A DNA stretch of 64,000 bases from Catelliglobosispora koreensis DSM 44566 (lineage in GTDB: Bacteria > Actinomycetota > Actinomycetes > Mycobacteriales > Micromonosporaceae). Position 1 is the first letter of the stretch. Each line of letters begins with the position of its first letter. The notes beneath the pieces were generated by a model. The model had not been told where the DNA came from. It saw only the letters and a program-made list of their open reading frames with translations, and did no database searches. A program made the position numbers and the translations under genes. Location of the stretch: contig NZ_KB903293.1 in the NCBI RefSeq assembly GCF_000379685.1, positions 93,774 through 157,773 of the forward strand, given 5' to 3'. Below, piece by piece: positions 10,449-19,405 of this stretch.

Positions 10449-10845
10449 GGGCGATCGCCTCCAGGTCCTCAACACCGAACGCGCGCGGCAGCAGTTCAGC
10501 CATGGTGAGCGGGCCGTCCTTGGAATCCACGAGCATCTTGGGCCCTCCGTTTTCCCAGAGCAGCTGGCGGCACCGTCCACAAGGGAGCAACGGGTGACCG
10601 TCGGCGTCAACGCATGCCATGGCTACGAATCGGCCGCCGCCCGTGGCGTGCAGTTGCGACACCATGCCGCACTCAGCGCAGAGCACCACGCCGTAGGCCG
10701 CGTTCTCCACGTTGCAGCCCACGACGACCCGGCCGTCGTCGACCAGCCCAGCGGCACCGACCGGAAACTTCGAGTACGGCGCGTAGGCCCGGTGCATGAC
10801 CTCGACCGCGGCTTTGCGTAGAGCTGGCCAATCAACCTTTGACAT
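10438..10845 (-). CDS. cdd: Cytidine deaminase
   Basis: Zinc-dependent hydrolytic deamination of cytidine/deoxycytidine. The catalytic motifs are CNVENAAYGVVLCAE (Cys ligand and catalytic Glu-bearing region) and PCGRCRQLLWE (PCxxC). Length 135 aa from ATG 10845 (MSKVDWPALR) is typical of the homotetrameric bacterial form; an upstream ATG at 10884 would lie in the permease gene. It overlaps the end of the upstream permease gene by 14 nt and deoA by 11 nt, so it is an operon member that feeds imported cytidine to the phosphorylase. Confidence 0.95.
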   Translation of the reverse strand: MSKVDWPALRKAAVEVMHRAYAPYSKFPVGAAGLVDDGRVVVGCNVENAAYGVVLCAECGMVSQLHATGGGRFVAMACVDADGHPLLPCGRCRQLLWENGGPKMLVDSKDGPLTMAELLPRAFGVEDLEAIAHEH

Positions 10846-12100
10846 ACGGCTTTCCGTCCGCAGCAGGTGCTCTAGAGCGGCCAACCAGTCCAGCCACCGC
10901 GAAAATTGTTGCTACATAAGGCAACATGGCGAGGAAGTCACTGGGGATGGGGCTCTGAATCGCCTGCAACAGGGACGACAAGGCGCTCGAGAAACCGAAG
11001 AATATCGCGGCCAGGAAGGCACCAACCGGGTGCCAGCGGCCGAAAATCATCGCGGCGAGGGCGATGAAGCCCAGGCCACCGGTGATGTTCTTGGTGAAGC
11101 TGCTCGCCGTCACCATCGAGAAGTAGGCACCGCCGAAGCCGGCGACCAGACCCGCGATCATAACGTTGACGTAACGTAGGCCCAGCACCTTGATGCCGAC
11201 GGTGTCAGCCGCGGCTGGATGCTCTCCCACGGCCCGCGTGCGCAATCCCCATCGCGTACGGAACAAGGCGACCGTGGCCGCCACCACGAGCAGGAGCGCC
11301 GCATACGTCAGGATCGTGCCCTTGAACAAGGCAGGCCCAATGATCGGAATCTCAGACAGACCCGGGACTGTCCACACAGGAAGCAGCCCTGGCGAGTTGA
11401 ACGACTTGGTGTCCTCGCGCATGACCTGTTCATAGAAGAACCCGGTCAGGCCAAGGGCTAGCGCGTTGAGGACGACACCGATGACCACCTGATCCACCAG
11501 GAAGCGGATCGCCAGCCACGCGAGAATCAGTGAAATGAGCGCACCGCCAATGGCGGCCGCCACGAGGCCAAACCACTGGCTGCCCACCATCGTGCCGAAT
11601 AGCGCGGCGAAGAAGGCGCCCGTGAGCAGCTGCCCTTCGATCGCCACGTTGACGACACCGCTGCGTTCACAGAGCACGCCTGCGATCGCGCCGAAGATTA
11701 GTGGAAGCGACTTCTCCATCGTGATCTTCGACAGGGAGCTCAGGGGCACCTGGCCGCCGGTCTCGGCGATCTGCCAGATCAGCGCCGCCACCACGAAAAA
11801 CGCTAGGCCCAAGCCGACGTACAAGCCGAATCGCTTGTTGGTCAGGATGAGCAACGCTCCACAAGCGATGGTCAGCAGCCCGAAGATCAGCGTGCCGACT
11901 TTGCCGTTGATGCTGAAGCTCGCGCCACTGGCCGCTGTCGTTTCGCCCAGGAAGAATCTCGCGGGCTCGTTCGGCACGATGGCCGTCAAATACACGGCCG
12001 CGATAAGTCCAAGCAGGACCATGATGAGCCCGGCTTTGCGCGTACGCGTCCAGTAGCCCTCGGGAAGCGCCAGCGAATTGTCTACCGTCATCGACGTCAT
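10832..12100 (-). CDS. BMP-type nucleoside ABC transporter permease 2
   Basis: Integral membrane permease of the BPD_transp_2 family (YufQ/NupQ-like), 422 aa with about ten hydrophobic segments. The diagnostic stretch IFGAIAGVLCERSGVVNVAIEG matches the loop conserved in nucleoside/simple-sugar permeases, and GLRYVNVMIAGLVAGFGGAYFS is also typical. The N-terminus has an extra soluble tail of about 25 residues. It is 4 nt downstream of permease 1 and overlaps cdd by 14 nt. With its partner it should form the channel of the importer served by the BMP lipoprotein at 15170-16246. Confidence 0.92.
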   Translation of the reverse strand: MTSMTVDNSLALPEGYWTRTRKAGLIMVLLGLIAAVYLTAIVPNEPARFFLGETTAASGASFSINGKVGTLIFGLLTIACGALLILTNKRFGLYVGLGLAFFVVAALIWQIAETGGQVPLSSLSKITMEKSLPLIFGAIAGVLCERSGVVNVAIEGQLLTGAFFAALFGTMVGSQWFGLVAAAIGGALISLILAWLAIRFLVDQVVIGVVLNALALGLTGFFYEQVMREDTKSFNSPGLLPVWTVPGLSEIPIIGPALFKGTILTYAALLLVVAATVALFRTRWGLRTRAVGEHPAAADTVGIKVLGLRYVNVMIAGLVAGFGGAYFSMVTASSFTKNITGGLGFIALAAMIFGRWHPVGAFLAAIFFGFSSALSSLLQAIQSPIPSDFLAMLPYVATIFAVAGLVGRSRAPAADGKPYVKG

Positions 12101-12104
12101 GTCG

Positions 12105-13430
12105 TCACCCCTTCGCCAGCGCGGCGGACGCGGCGGCCGACGGCGACTTGCGCAACCGGAAGACTGCCTTAACCAGCAAAGGCGCGGCCACGAAGATAAC
12201 GATCATGGCTTGGATCGCGGTCACCAGCTCGTTGGAGATGCCGGAGAACGTCTGCATCGCGGCGCCACCGGCTTGCAGCGCCCCGAAGAGCAGGCCCGCG
12301 CCGACGACACCCCACGGTTTCACCCGGCCTAGCAACGCGACGAGGATGCCGTTGAAGCCGATCTGCCCCACCACTTCACCGGTGAGGTTGCCTGCCGTGC
12401 CCAGCACCATGGTCGTGCCGCCAAGTCCCGCGAGCGCGCCCGCGAGGCCCATCGTCAGAGCCAGCGTCCAGCCGACCTTGATGCCCGCGGTCCCTGCCGC
12501 ATTGGGGTTGTAGCCCACCGCGCGCAACTCGAAGCCAAACGTGCCCCGCTTGAGCAGCCACGCGACCCCAGCCGCGACCAGCAGCGCCAGCAGGATTCCC
12601 AGGTTGACGCGCAGTGCCGGGTCGATGAGCTTCGGGAAAATCGACGAGTCCGGCACCGGCTTACTGATCAGCTCAGAGCGGTTCGGATCGTCGATGGCGG
12701 CCTGGCGGATGTACCAGAACAAGAAGTAGAGGGCGATGTAGTTGAGCATGATCGTCACGATGACTTCATGCGCCCCGGTCTTGGCCTTGAGCACGCCCAC
12801 GAGCAGACCCCAGAGCCCACCGAGAAGCGCTCCGGCCAGGATGGCCAGGAGAATGACGATGGGCGCGGGGAGCTTGAGCAGAATGCCCACGGTGCCGCCA
12901 CCGATCGCACCCATGATCGCCTGGCCCTGGCCACCGATGTTGAACAGGCCAGCGCGGAAAGGAATCGCGACCGCGAGCCCGGTCAGGATCAGCGGTGCCG
13001 CGTTCGTCAGCGTTTCCGAGATCGGGCGGAACACCTGCTGCCAGGTCGTCATGTCCCAGTACCACCGGTTGACGGTGTCGGGATTGACGACCGCGCCCTT
13101 GAACATGTCAGTGTAGGCCTTGCTAACCAGATCCCAGCTGGCTTCCAGCGTCTTGAGCGGCTGGTAGAAGAAGTAGCCCCACTGCGCTCTCGTGTCAGCG
13201 TCACCGATGATCATCAGGATGCCGCCGAAGATGAGCGCGAGCACGATCGCGAAGAGGGTGACCGTGAACGTGTTGTCGGCGTAGAACTCTTTCTTGAAGT
13301 TGTCCCACAGCGTGGGGTCGCCGCGGTGCTTACCAGGCTTTTCCGTCGTCAGATAGGGCCGGCCAGCTTCGGCGTGCGCTGGGCCCTTGTCCGGCGACGG
13401 CTCTGGAATCGGGTGCTGCTCGTCACTCAC
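12105..13430 (-). CDS. BMP-type nucleoside ABC transporter permease 1
   Basis: Integral membrane permease of the BPD_transp_2 family (YufP/NupP-like), 441 aa from GTG 13430, which is preceded by GGGAGG 7 nt upstream. A hydrophilic N-terminal tail of about 65 residues comes before TM1 (FTVTLFAIVLALIFGGILMI). Family stretches are ALTNAAPLILTGLAVAIPF-type sequence near the middle, RAGLFNIGGQGQAIMGAIGG and the ELRAVGYNPNAAGTAGIKV loop that contacts the ATPase. It lies 79 bp after the ATPase gene and pairs with permease 2. Confidence 0.92.
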   Translation of the reverse strand: MSDEQHPIPEPSPDKGPAHAEAGRPYLTTEKPGKHRGDPTLWDNFKKEFYADNTFTVTLFAIVLALIFGGILMIIGDADTRAQWGYFFYQPLKTLEASWDLVSKAYTDMFKGAVVNPDTVNRWYWDMTTWQQVFRPISETLTNAAPLILTGLAVAIPFRAGLFNIGGQGQAIMGAIGGGTVGILLKLPAPIVILLAILAGALLGGLWGLLVGVLKAKTGAHEVIVTIMLNYIALYFLFWYIRQAAIDDPNRSELISKPVPDSSIFPKLIDPALRVNLGILLALLVAAGVAWLLKRGTFGFELRAVGYNPNAAGTAGIKVGWTLALTMGLAGALAGLGGTTMVLGTAGNLTGEVVGQIGFNGILVALLGRVKPWGVVGAGLLFGALQAGGAAMQTFSGISNELVTAIQAMIVIFVAAPLLVKAVFRLRKSPSAAASAALAKG

Positions 13431-13509
13431 GTCAAAGCCTCCCTTCGGTCGGCTTCGCCGCGAGGCACTATGGGGCCTGTTATTTCGATTCGTTCGCGCA
13501 AGCGCTCTC

Positions 13510-15060
13510 TCATGAGTCGGCCTCGGGGGTAATCCCGGCCATGAGCAGGCCGAGGGTCTCACGTGGAGTGTTGGGTGGCACTACCGCCAGAATCCGCCCG
13601 CGGTACATGACAGCTATCCGGTCGGCCAGCGCGACCACCTCGTCCAGCTCGCTGGAAACGACAAGCACCGCCGAGCCGACGTCGCGCTCGGCGACGATGC
13701 GGCGGTGAATGAACTCGATCGAGCCAACGTCAACGCCACGCGTTGGCTGCGAGGCGATGAAAAGCTTGAGAGGACGCGACATTTCCCGCGCCACAATGAC
13801 TTTCTGCTGGTTGCCGCCCGACAGCGAACCCACGGGCTGCTGCTCTGACTGGCTGCGAATGTCGAACTCTTCGACCCTGCCCTGTGCCGCCTCATTGATC
13901 GCACGCGGGTTCAGCGCGAACCGGTTTCCAAACGGCTCAGTGTCATAGAGGTCGAGCACCAGGTTTTCCGCGAGGGAGAACTCTTTGACCAGCCCGTCAA
14001 CGCTGCGGTCTTCCGGCACATACCCAACCCCGGCTCGCAGGACCCGCCGCGTCGCCCAGCCGGTTATGTCCTGTCCGGACAGTGTCACTGACCCGGTGAG
14101 CGAGGGCCGCAATCCCATGATCGCCTCGACCAGTTCGGTCTGGCCGTTGCCCTGAACACCGGCGATGCCGAGCACTTCGCCCGCCCGCACCTCCAGGTCG
14201 ACTCCGTCGACCGCCCGGTGCCGCCGGTCGTCGGCCACGACTAGCCCGGAAACCTTGAGCACAGCCGCACCCGGCTCGGAGGTCTGCTTAGGCACTTCCA
14301 GCACGACGCTGCGGCCGACCATCAGCTCTGCGAGCTCTGATTCCGGCGCGGTCGGCTCGGCGCTGCCTACAACTTTGCCACGCCGGATAACGGTGATCCG
14401 GTCGGCCACCGCCTTCACCTCACGCAGCTTGTGGGTAATGAAGACGATCGATTTTCCAGCGTCTCGCAGCCCGCGCATGACACCGAGCAGTTCATCGGTC
14501 TCCTGCGGCGTTAGCACAGCGGTCGGCTCGTCGAGAATGAGCAGGTCCACGTTGCGGGTCAGCGCTTTGACGATCTCAACCCGCTGCTGGATGCCAATGG
14601 GGAGGTCTTCGATGATCGCGTCTGGGTCCAGGGGCAGCCCATATTTCAGCGAAACCGTGCGCACGAGGTCGCTCGCGGCGGCGTGATTGAGGAATCCCGC
14701 CTTCGCCGGCTCCGCGCCCAGCATCACGTTTTCCGCGACCGTGAACACCGGCACGAGCATGAAGTGCTGGTGGACCATCCCAATACCAGCCGCGATAGCG
14801 TCGCCCGGACCCTTGATCTTGATGGCTTTGCCATCGACCAGGATCTCGCCACTGTCCGGCTGCAACAGACCATAAAGGACATTCATCAACGTGGACTTGC
14901 CAGCGCCATTTTCGCCCAGCAGGGCGTGGATCTCGCCTGGCTCCACTGTCAGAGAGATGTCGTCATTTGCGACGAGGTCACCGAAGCGCTTGGTGATGCC
15001 GCGCAGTTCGAGTCTCAGCGTCGCCTCCAGAGCTATGTGGACCTCATGTTGAAACAACAT
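13510..15060 (-). CDS. BMP-type nucleoside importer ATP-binding protein (double ABC)
   Basis: Fused double-ABC ATPase of about 510 aa (NupO/RbsA type). The first half has Walker [13 protein letters not shown] and a degenerate signature [11 protein letters not shown] with [15 protein letters not shown]; the second half has the noncanonical nucleotide loop [12 protein letters not shown], signature [14 protein letters not shown] and [11 protein letters not shown]. The second copy lacks the Walker A Lys, as is normal for this class. The true start is unclear: the frame opens at ATG 15060, inside a small inverted repeat, while homology begins only at about residue 16 ([13 protein letters not shown]). 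It lies downstream of a strong hairpin that follows the binding-protein gene. Confidence 0.9.
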   Translation of the reverse strand: MLFQHEVHIALEATLRLELRGITKRFGDLVANDDISLTVEPGEIHALLGENGAGKSTLMNVLYGLLQPDSGEILVDGKAIKIKGPGDAIAAGIGMVHQHFMLVPVFTVAENVMLGAEPAKAGFLNHAAASDLVRTVSLKYGLPLDPDAIIEDLPIGIQQRVEIVKALTRNVDLLILDEPTAVLTPQETDELLGVMRGLRDAGKSIVFITHKLREVKAVADRITVIRRGKVVGSAEPTAPESELAELMVGRSVVLEVPKQTSEPGAAVLKVSGLVVADDRRHRAVDGVDLEVRAGEVLGIAGVQGNGQTELVEAIMGLRPSLTGSVTLSGQDITGWATRRVLRAGVGYVPEDRSVDGLVKEFSLAENLVLDLYDTEPFGNRFALNPRAINEAAQGRVEEFDIRSQSEQQPVGSLSGGNQQKVIVAREMSRPLKLFIASQPTRGVDVGSIEFIHRRIVAERDVGSAVLVVSSELDEVVALADRIAVMYRGRILAVVPPNTPRETLGLLMAGITPEADS

Positions 15061-15074
15061 TGTGGAGGAACAAA

Positions 15075-15115
15075 GGCCGCCGCGGTACCGGGGGGTTCCG
15101 GTGCCGACGGCGGCC
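15075..15115 (-). terminator. Strong hairpin between BMP lipoprotein and ATPase genes
   Basis: The two arms (15075-15091 and 15098-15115) pair over 17 bp with one bulge and one G-U pair, giving a very GC-rich hairpin with a six-base loop. On the minus strand it is followed by CTTTGTT. It lies between the end of the binding-protein gene and the start of the ATPase gene, so it most likely ends or attenuates the bmp transcript, letting the lipoprotein be made in excess over the membrane parts. Confidence 0.75.
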
Positions 15116-15169
15116 GTGTAGTTATTACCGCCTGAAGGCGATCATCTCACCAGTTCAGGCGGTGTGTGG

Positions 15170-16246
15170 TCACTTCGGCTGGGCCGGGGAGGTGACCTTG
15201 ATGGTGCCAGCGATGATGTCGGCTTCCAGCTTCTTCAGCTCGTCCTTGAGGGACTGGTCGATCTTGCTGTCGAAGTCGTGGAACGGCGCCAGGCCCACGC
15301 CCTTGTTGGCGAGGGTGCCCAGGAAGCCACCGGTCAGCAGCGTGCCCGGGGTCTTGGCCGAGTTGAGCACCGCGTCCTTGACACCGTCGGTCGAGTTCTT
15401 GAGCACGCTGCTCAGCATGACCGACTTGTAGTCGGTGGTGAGGAAGCCGTCGGAGTCGACCCAGATGATGACGTAGCCACCGTTGGCTGCCGCGGCAGCC
15501 GAACCGAGGCCGGCGCCACCGGCGACCGGGAAGATAACGTCGGCGCCCTGGGCGACCAGGGTGTCGGACTGCTGCTTGCCTGCGTCCTGCTTCACGAAGT
15601 CATTCGTGAACAGACCGTCTTGCTTGTCCTTGTCCCAGCCGAAGACCTGAACGTTCTTGCCCTTGGTGGTGTTGTAGTGCTTCACACCGTCGACAAAACC
15701 GTCCATGAAGATGGTCACGGGACCGATCTTCATACCACCGTAGGTGCCGACCTTGCCGGTCTTGGAGTAGCCGGCCGCGAGGTAGCCGGCCAGGAATGCG
15801 GCCTGCTGGGTCTCGAACTGGATCGGGTAAACGTTGGTCAGGCCCAGGTTGTCAGCGTCCACGATGGAGAACTGAACGGTCGGGTTGGCCGCGGCGACCT
15901 TCTTCGTGGCGTCGCCCATCAGCCCACCAACGGCCTGGATGTATTTACAGCCGTCCGTCACCTGGTTTTGCAGGTTCGGGTCGTAGTCAGACATTGCCGT
16001 TGAGGCGGTGTACTTAGTGGTGACGGCCGAGTTCGCGGCCTTGGCGGCCTCGAGACCCTTCCAAGACGCCTCGTTGAACGAGCGGTCGTCGATGCCACCG
16101 GTGTCGGTCACCATGCAAGCTTTGAAAGATCCAGCGCCCGGGGTGCCGGGGGTATCGGCCGGGGGCTTGCTGCAAGCAGCAGCCGCGAAAGCGATGCTTC
16201 CGGCCGCGGCGAGCGCGATGATCTTCATCCCACGCGGACTGCGCAA
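15170..16246 (-). CDS. BMP-family nucleoside-binding lipoprotein
   Basis: Extracytoplasmic lipoprotein of the BMP (basic membrane protein, PnrA/NupN-like) family, which binds purine or other nucleosides for ABC import. The signal peptide MKIIALAAAGSIAFAAAAC ends with a lipobox Cys. FKACMVTDTGGIDDRSFNEA is the family's ligand-binding opening, and AFLAGYLAAGYSKTGKVGTY and DVIFPVAGGAG follow in place. The start is set at TTG 16246, with GAGGAG six bases upstream; ATG 16228 is an alternative. The adjacent cdd, deoA and add point to nucleosides as cargo. Confidence 0.93.
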   Translation of the reverse strand: MRSPRGMKIIALAAAGSIAFAAAACSKPPADTPGTPGAGSFKACMVTDTGGIDDRSFNEASWKGLEAAKAANSAVTTKYTASTAMSDYDPNLQNQVTDGCKYIQAVGGLMGDATKKVAAANPTVQFSIVDADNLGLTNVYPIQFETQQAAFLAGYLAAGYSKTGKVGTYGGMKIGPVTIFMDGFVDGVKHYNTTKGKNVQVFGWDKDKQDGLFTNDFVKQDAGKQQSDTLVAQGADVIFPVAGGAGLGSAAAAANGGYVIIWVDSDGFLTTDYKSVMLSSVLKNSTDGVKDAVLNSAKTPGTLLTGGFLGTLANKGVGLAPFHDFDSKIDQSLKDELKKLEADIIAGTIKVTSPAQPK

Positions 16247-16454
16247 GATGGTCTCCTCTCCCAATGAAAACTGCTTTGACGGCAGCCTACGTGCGAAGCA
16301 GCCGTTCAACCGACAATCATGAAGCTTTGTTGAACGGTCGTTACTCTGGCGTGACTGTTAGGTGTATTTGGTCACTGAGTAGCTGTGACATCACTAACGG
16401 TAACTCCGGTGGCGGCATGTGCCGCGCATTTGCGAGGGCGTAATCTGCCGGATC

Positions 16455-16796
16455 ATGGAGGCACTTCGACTCATCCTGCGTTACGCCCACCTCATCGGGT
16501 TCGCCCTGCTCCTCGGCGGCGCGATCGTGCAGTATCTGTCCGGCGTCATCCGGATCAACAAGGCCGTCCTATGGGGAGCGACGATTCAGCTCATCACGGG
16601 TATCGCCCTGGCTGCTCCCTTTGATCGTGACCCTGCGCTCAACCACGTCAAGGTTGGCGTCAAGGGAGTCATCGCACTACTGATCTTCATCGCGGTGTTC
16701 GTGCCGCGGAACAAGGAATCCGTCGCGAAGGGACACTTCTTCGCCATCATCGGCATGACGCTAGTGAACGCGGCGATCGCGGTCTTCTGGCGATGA
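16455..16796 (+). CDS. Small four-helix membrane protein
   Basis: 113-aa integral membrane protein with four hydrophobic segments: LILRYAHLIGFALLLGGAIV, VLWGATIQLITGIALAA, GVKGVIALLIFIAVFV, and FFAIIGMTLVNAAIAVFW. The first helix carries a His (RYAHLIG) as seen in CopD/DUF-type small membrane proteins, but no function can be assigned. ATG 16455 is chosen because it begins directly before TM1. It is divergent from the BMP lipoprotein and its stop overlaps the ATG of a truncated GNAT frame by 4 nt. Confidence 0.7.
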   Translation: MEALRLILRYAHLIGFALLLGGAIVQYLSGVIRINKAVLWGATIQLITGIALAAPFDRDPALNHVKVGVKGVIALLIFIAVFVPRNKESVAKGHFFAIIGMTLVNAAIAVFWR

Positions 16797-16918
16797 CCGA
16801 GGTAAGGACCCTGGGCCCGGAGGACTGGCAGATCCTCCGGGAACTAAAGGCTCGCCGCACGGATTACGGCCTGCCGGGGGTCACGACGCGGCTGATGGAC
16901 AAGCCTTCCGCCGCGTAA
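16793..16918 (+). pseudogene. Truncated GNAT acetyltransferase remnant
   Basis: A 41-codon frame starts at an ATG overlapping the previous stop (ATGA) and reads MTEVRTLGPEDWQILRELKA, which looks like the first strand and helix of GNAT N-acetyltransferases (x-R-x-L-x-P-x-D-W-x-x-L-R-x-L). After about residue 23 it becomes the antisense of the GH13 gene tail and stops. The natural reading is that a GNAT gene formerly coupled to the membrane-protein gene was cut by a deletion that brought the maltose cluster next to it. A genuine short peptide gene is possible but less likely. Confidence 0.5.
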
Positions 16919-18564
16919 AGGATCTGCCCGTCCAGCACAGGTTTCGGCGTTCCGTTGCGGCTGACGGCGACCTGAATCGACTCGTGTCGCAGCTCTCGGA
17001 CGAACACGAGGGTGTCAGCGTCAGCGTGAATCCAGCGCAGGCCGCCGTGCCGCAGCGCGGGCTCGTCGCGGCGCAGCCGCAAGAGGGCGCGATAGGCCAC
17101 GAGCATCTCCAGGTCCTGGTCCCCAGGGCGATTCCAGGGCATGGGTGTACGCGAGTGCTCCCCCGTGGTCCCTTCAAGCCCGAATTCGCTGCCCGCGAAG
17201 ACCATCGGCGTGCCCGGCAATGTCGCCTGCAATCCCAGTGCCAGCACGTGCCGCTGCGCCGATCCCGTCACCGTGCGGATGCGGGGCGAGTCGTGAGAAT
17301 CGAGCAGTTGCCACGAGTGCACATAGGAGCGCCAAGACATCCGTGAGAAAAAGTCGCGGATGGTGTCCAGGGTGGACTGCCCGTCGCGCAACGGAATCCC
17401 GCCCGGGTAGCCCATAAAGCTTTCCAGCTCACTGGTTTCAGCGCGCAGCCACGACCACAGCGGCCGGGTGAAACCGCCGTAGTTCATCGTGCCTTGCCAC
17501 CCGTCCCGGTCGAGGTCTGCCGTGGCGTCGTGGGCGTGCTCGGCGACGAACATCGCGTTGGCGGGCACGGCTTGGCGCAGCTGCCGGGCGACCTCGTGGT
17601 TGTAGTCGTCAGTGCCGCAACGGCCCGTCATGTTCGCCACGTCGACCCGCCAGCCGTCGAAATACTCCAGCCAGCGTTGCAGCACATGGGTTACCCGCGA
17701 ACGCACGAGCGGGCTGCCCCAGTTGAGCTTGGGCAGGCTTTTGACCCCGTACCAGGATTCATAGTTCCCGGCGCCGTCGAAGTAGAACATCTCCGGGCAG
17801 GTCTGGAACCACTCGTGATCGTCGCCGACGTGGTTCGTGGTGATGTCGCCGATCAGCCGCATTCCCCGCCCGTGCACCGCGTTGGCGAGCCGCTTCAAGG
17901 CGGCGTCGCCGCCGAGCAGCGGATCGATGTGGTCGAAACTGGAAGCGTTGTAACGATGATTCGACCGGCCCGGGAAGATCGGCGTTAGGTAGACCGTGTT
18001 CACGCCAAGGGATTCGAGGTGATCCAGGCGTGCCGTGATCCCGTCAAGGTCACCGCCATACAACTGCTCGGCGACACCAGGCCCGTGCGGGAGAACCGCA
18101 TCGCTATCCCACGCCGACGGGATCGCCCAGGACGGAACGTCTTTGCCCGCCAAGGTTCCGCCGAAGCGGTCCGGGAAGATCTCGTAGATGATGGCATCGG
18201 CCATCCACGACGGTGGTGCCTGATGCGTCACCAGGCGAAAATCCGTGGCATCAGTGACATCGCGGAAATGGAGACCGCTTGCGGTCAGCCATCGCCCCTC
18301 ACCGAAGAAGAACCGGTACGGCGTCACAGGATTGCGGGCGATGACAGTGGCCGTGAACCACCTGTCTTCCGCACCGTAGCCGCCGATCGCCTGGCCCGTC
18401 CGCGTTTCGTCAAGCACAGCCGGAGCGAAGCGCGGCTCACCGTCCACGACGGACCGGACGTAGACCTCACCGAGCGGAAAGGAGGCGGGGATCCGCACCC
18501 AGACGCGCGTGCCGTCGACATAGAGAGCGGATCCATCGTGATGGGGCTGGTCGAGATAACGCAT
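16864..18564 (-). CDS. GH13 alpha-glucan hydrolase (cyclomaltodextrinase/neopullulanase-like)
   Basis: 566-aa glycoside hydrolase family 13 enzyme without a signal peptide, so probably cytosolic and acting on imported maltodextrins. The N-terminal 110 residues form a CBM34-like beta domain. The catalytic barrel follows with IYEIFPDRFGG, DITTNHVGDDHEW (region I), GWRVDVANMTG (nucleophile Asp, region II), MFVAEHAH (acid/base Glu, region III) and LLDSHDSPRI (region IV). It is the last gene after malE-malF-malG, 1 bp from malG, so it should be co-induced with maltodextrin import. Exact specificity (cyclodextrin, pullulan, maltotriose) is not readable. Confidence 0.88.
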   Translation of the reverse strand: MRYLDQPHHDGSALYVDGTRVWVRIPASFPLGEVYVRSVVDGEPRFAPAVLDETRTGQAIGGYGAEDRWFTATVIARNPVTPYRFFFGEGRWLTASGLHFRDVTDATDFRLVTHQAPPSWMADAIIYEIFPDRFGGTLAGKDVPSWAIPSAWDSDAVLPHGPGVAEQLYGGDLDGITARLDHLESLGVNTVYLTPIFPGRSNHRYNASSFDHIDPLLGGDAALKRLANAVHGRGMRLIGDITTNHVGDDHEWFQTCPEMFYFDGAGNYESWYGVKSLPKLNWGSPLVRSRVTHVLQRWLEYFDGWRVDVANMTGRCGTDDYNHEVARQLRQAVPANAMFVAEHAHDATADLDRDGWQGTMNYGGFTRPLWSWLRAETSELESFMGYPGGIPLRDGQSTLDTIRDFFSRMSWRSYVHSWQLLDSHDSPRIRTVTGSAQRHVLALGLQATLPGTPMVFAGSEFGLEGTTGEHSRTPMPWNRPGDQDLEMLVAYRALLRLRRDEPALRHGGLRWIHADADTLVFVRELRHESIQVAVSRNGTPKPVLDGQILYAAEGLSISRVVTPGRP

Positions 18565-18565
18565 G

Positions 18566-19405
18566 TCAGCCTTTCACCGCGCCCAACGTGAGCCCGGACG
18601 TGATGTATTTCTGGAGCCAGTAGAACAGCGACACGGTCGGGATAGCGGTCAGCAGGGTCCCGGCCGCGAAGGCACCGAAGTTGACGTTGCGGTTGTCCGG
18701 CCCTAGCAAGCCAAACATGCCCACCGCGAGGGTTTTCGTGTCATCGCTGCGCAGGAAGATGTTGGCCATCAAGAACTCGTTCATCGTGCCAACGAAGGCC
18801 AGCAGCGCGACGACGGCCAGAATCGGGGAAACGAGCGGCAAAATGATGCGGAAGAAGATCTGCGCATGCGAAGCCCCGTCGACCGTCGCCGATTCATCGA
18901 GTTCCTTGGGCACGGTATCCAGGAACCCCTTCATCAGCCACGTGTTCACGCCCAGTGCCCCGCCCAAGTAGAGCAGCAGCAGACCCCAGATCGAGTCAAA
19001 ACCGAAGGGCGGGAACAGTTCCGTGACTTGCGTGAAGATGATGAAGATGGCCACGATCGCCAGGAACTGCGGGAACATCTGGATGAGCATGATGGCCAGC
19101 AGCCCAACGCGACGGCCCGCGAAGCGCATGCGGCTAAAGGCATAGGCGGCGCAGATGCCGAGGAACACGCTGGCGAACGCGGACACCAGCGCCAGCATCA
19201 CCGAGTTGAACATCCACCGGCCAAACGAGTGATCCGGGTCGGAGAAGAGTTTCACGAAGTTATCGAAACTCGCCCCGGTCGGGATGATCTCCGAGGATCC
19301 AAGCGTGCCAAGCGGATTGAGCGCCGCCGAGAATACGAACACGACGGGCAGCAGAGCGAAGGCTACGACACAAAGGAGAAAGGCGTGCCGCCAAATCATT
19401 CTCAT
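18566..19405 (-). CDS. malG: Maltose/maltodextrin ABC permease MalG
   Basis: 279-aa inner-membrane permease with six hydrophobic segments. The EAA loop is ELDESATVDGASHAQIFFRIILP (shown here only in part: ESATVDGASHAQIFFRIIL), which docks on the ATPase, and LMKGFLDTVPKELDE precedes it. The final residues GLTLGAVKG are the usual MalG ending. It overlaps malF by 4 nt. No ATPase gene is present in the cluster; actinomycete sugar importers commonly share one distant MsiK-type ATPase, which is the likely energy source. Confidence 0.94.
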   Translation of the reverse strand: MRMIWRHAFLLCVVAFALLPVVFVFSAALNPLGTLGSSEIIPTGASFDNFVKLFSDPDHSFGRWMFNSVMLALVSAFASVFLGICAAYAFSRMRFAGRRVGLLAIMLIQMFPQFLAIVAIFIIFTQVTELFPPFGFDSIWGLLLLYLGGALGVNTWLMKGFLDTVPKELDESATVDGASHAQIFFRIILPLVSPILAVVALLAFVGTMNEFLMANIFLRSDDTKTLAVGMFGLLGPDNRNVNFGAFAAGTLLTAIPTVSLFYWLQKYITSGLTLGAVKG

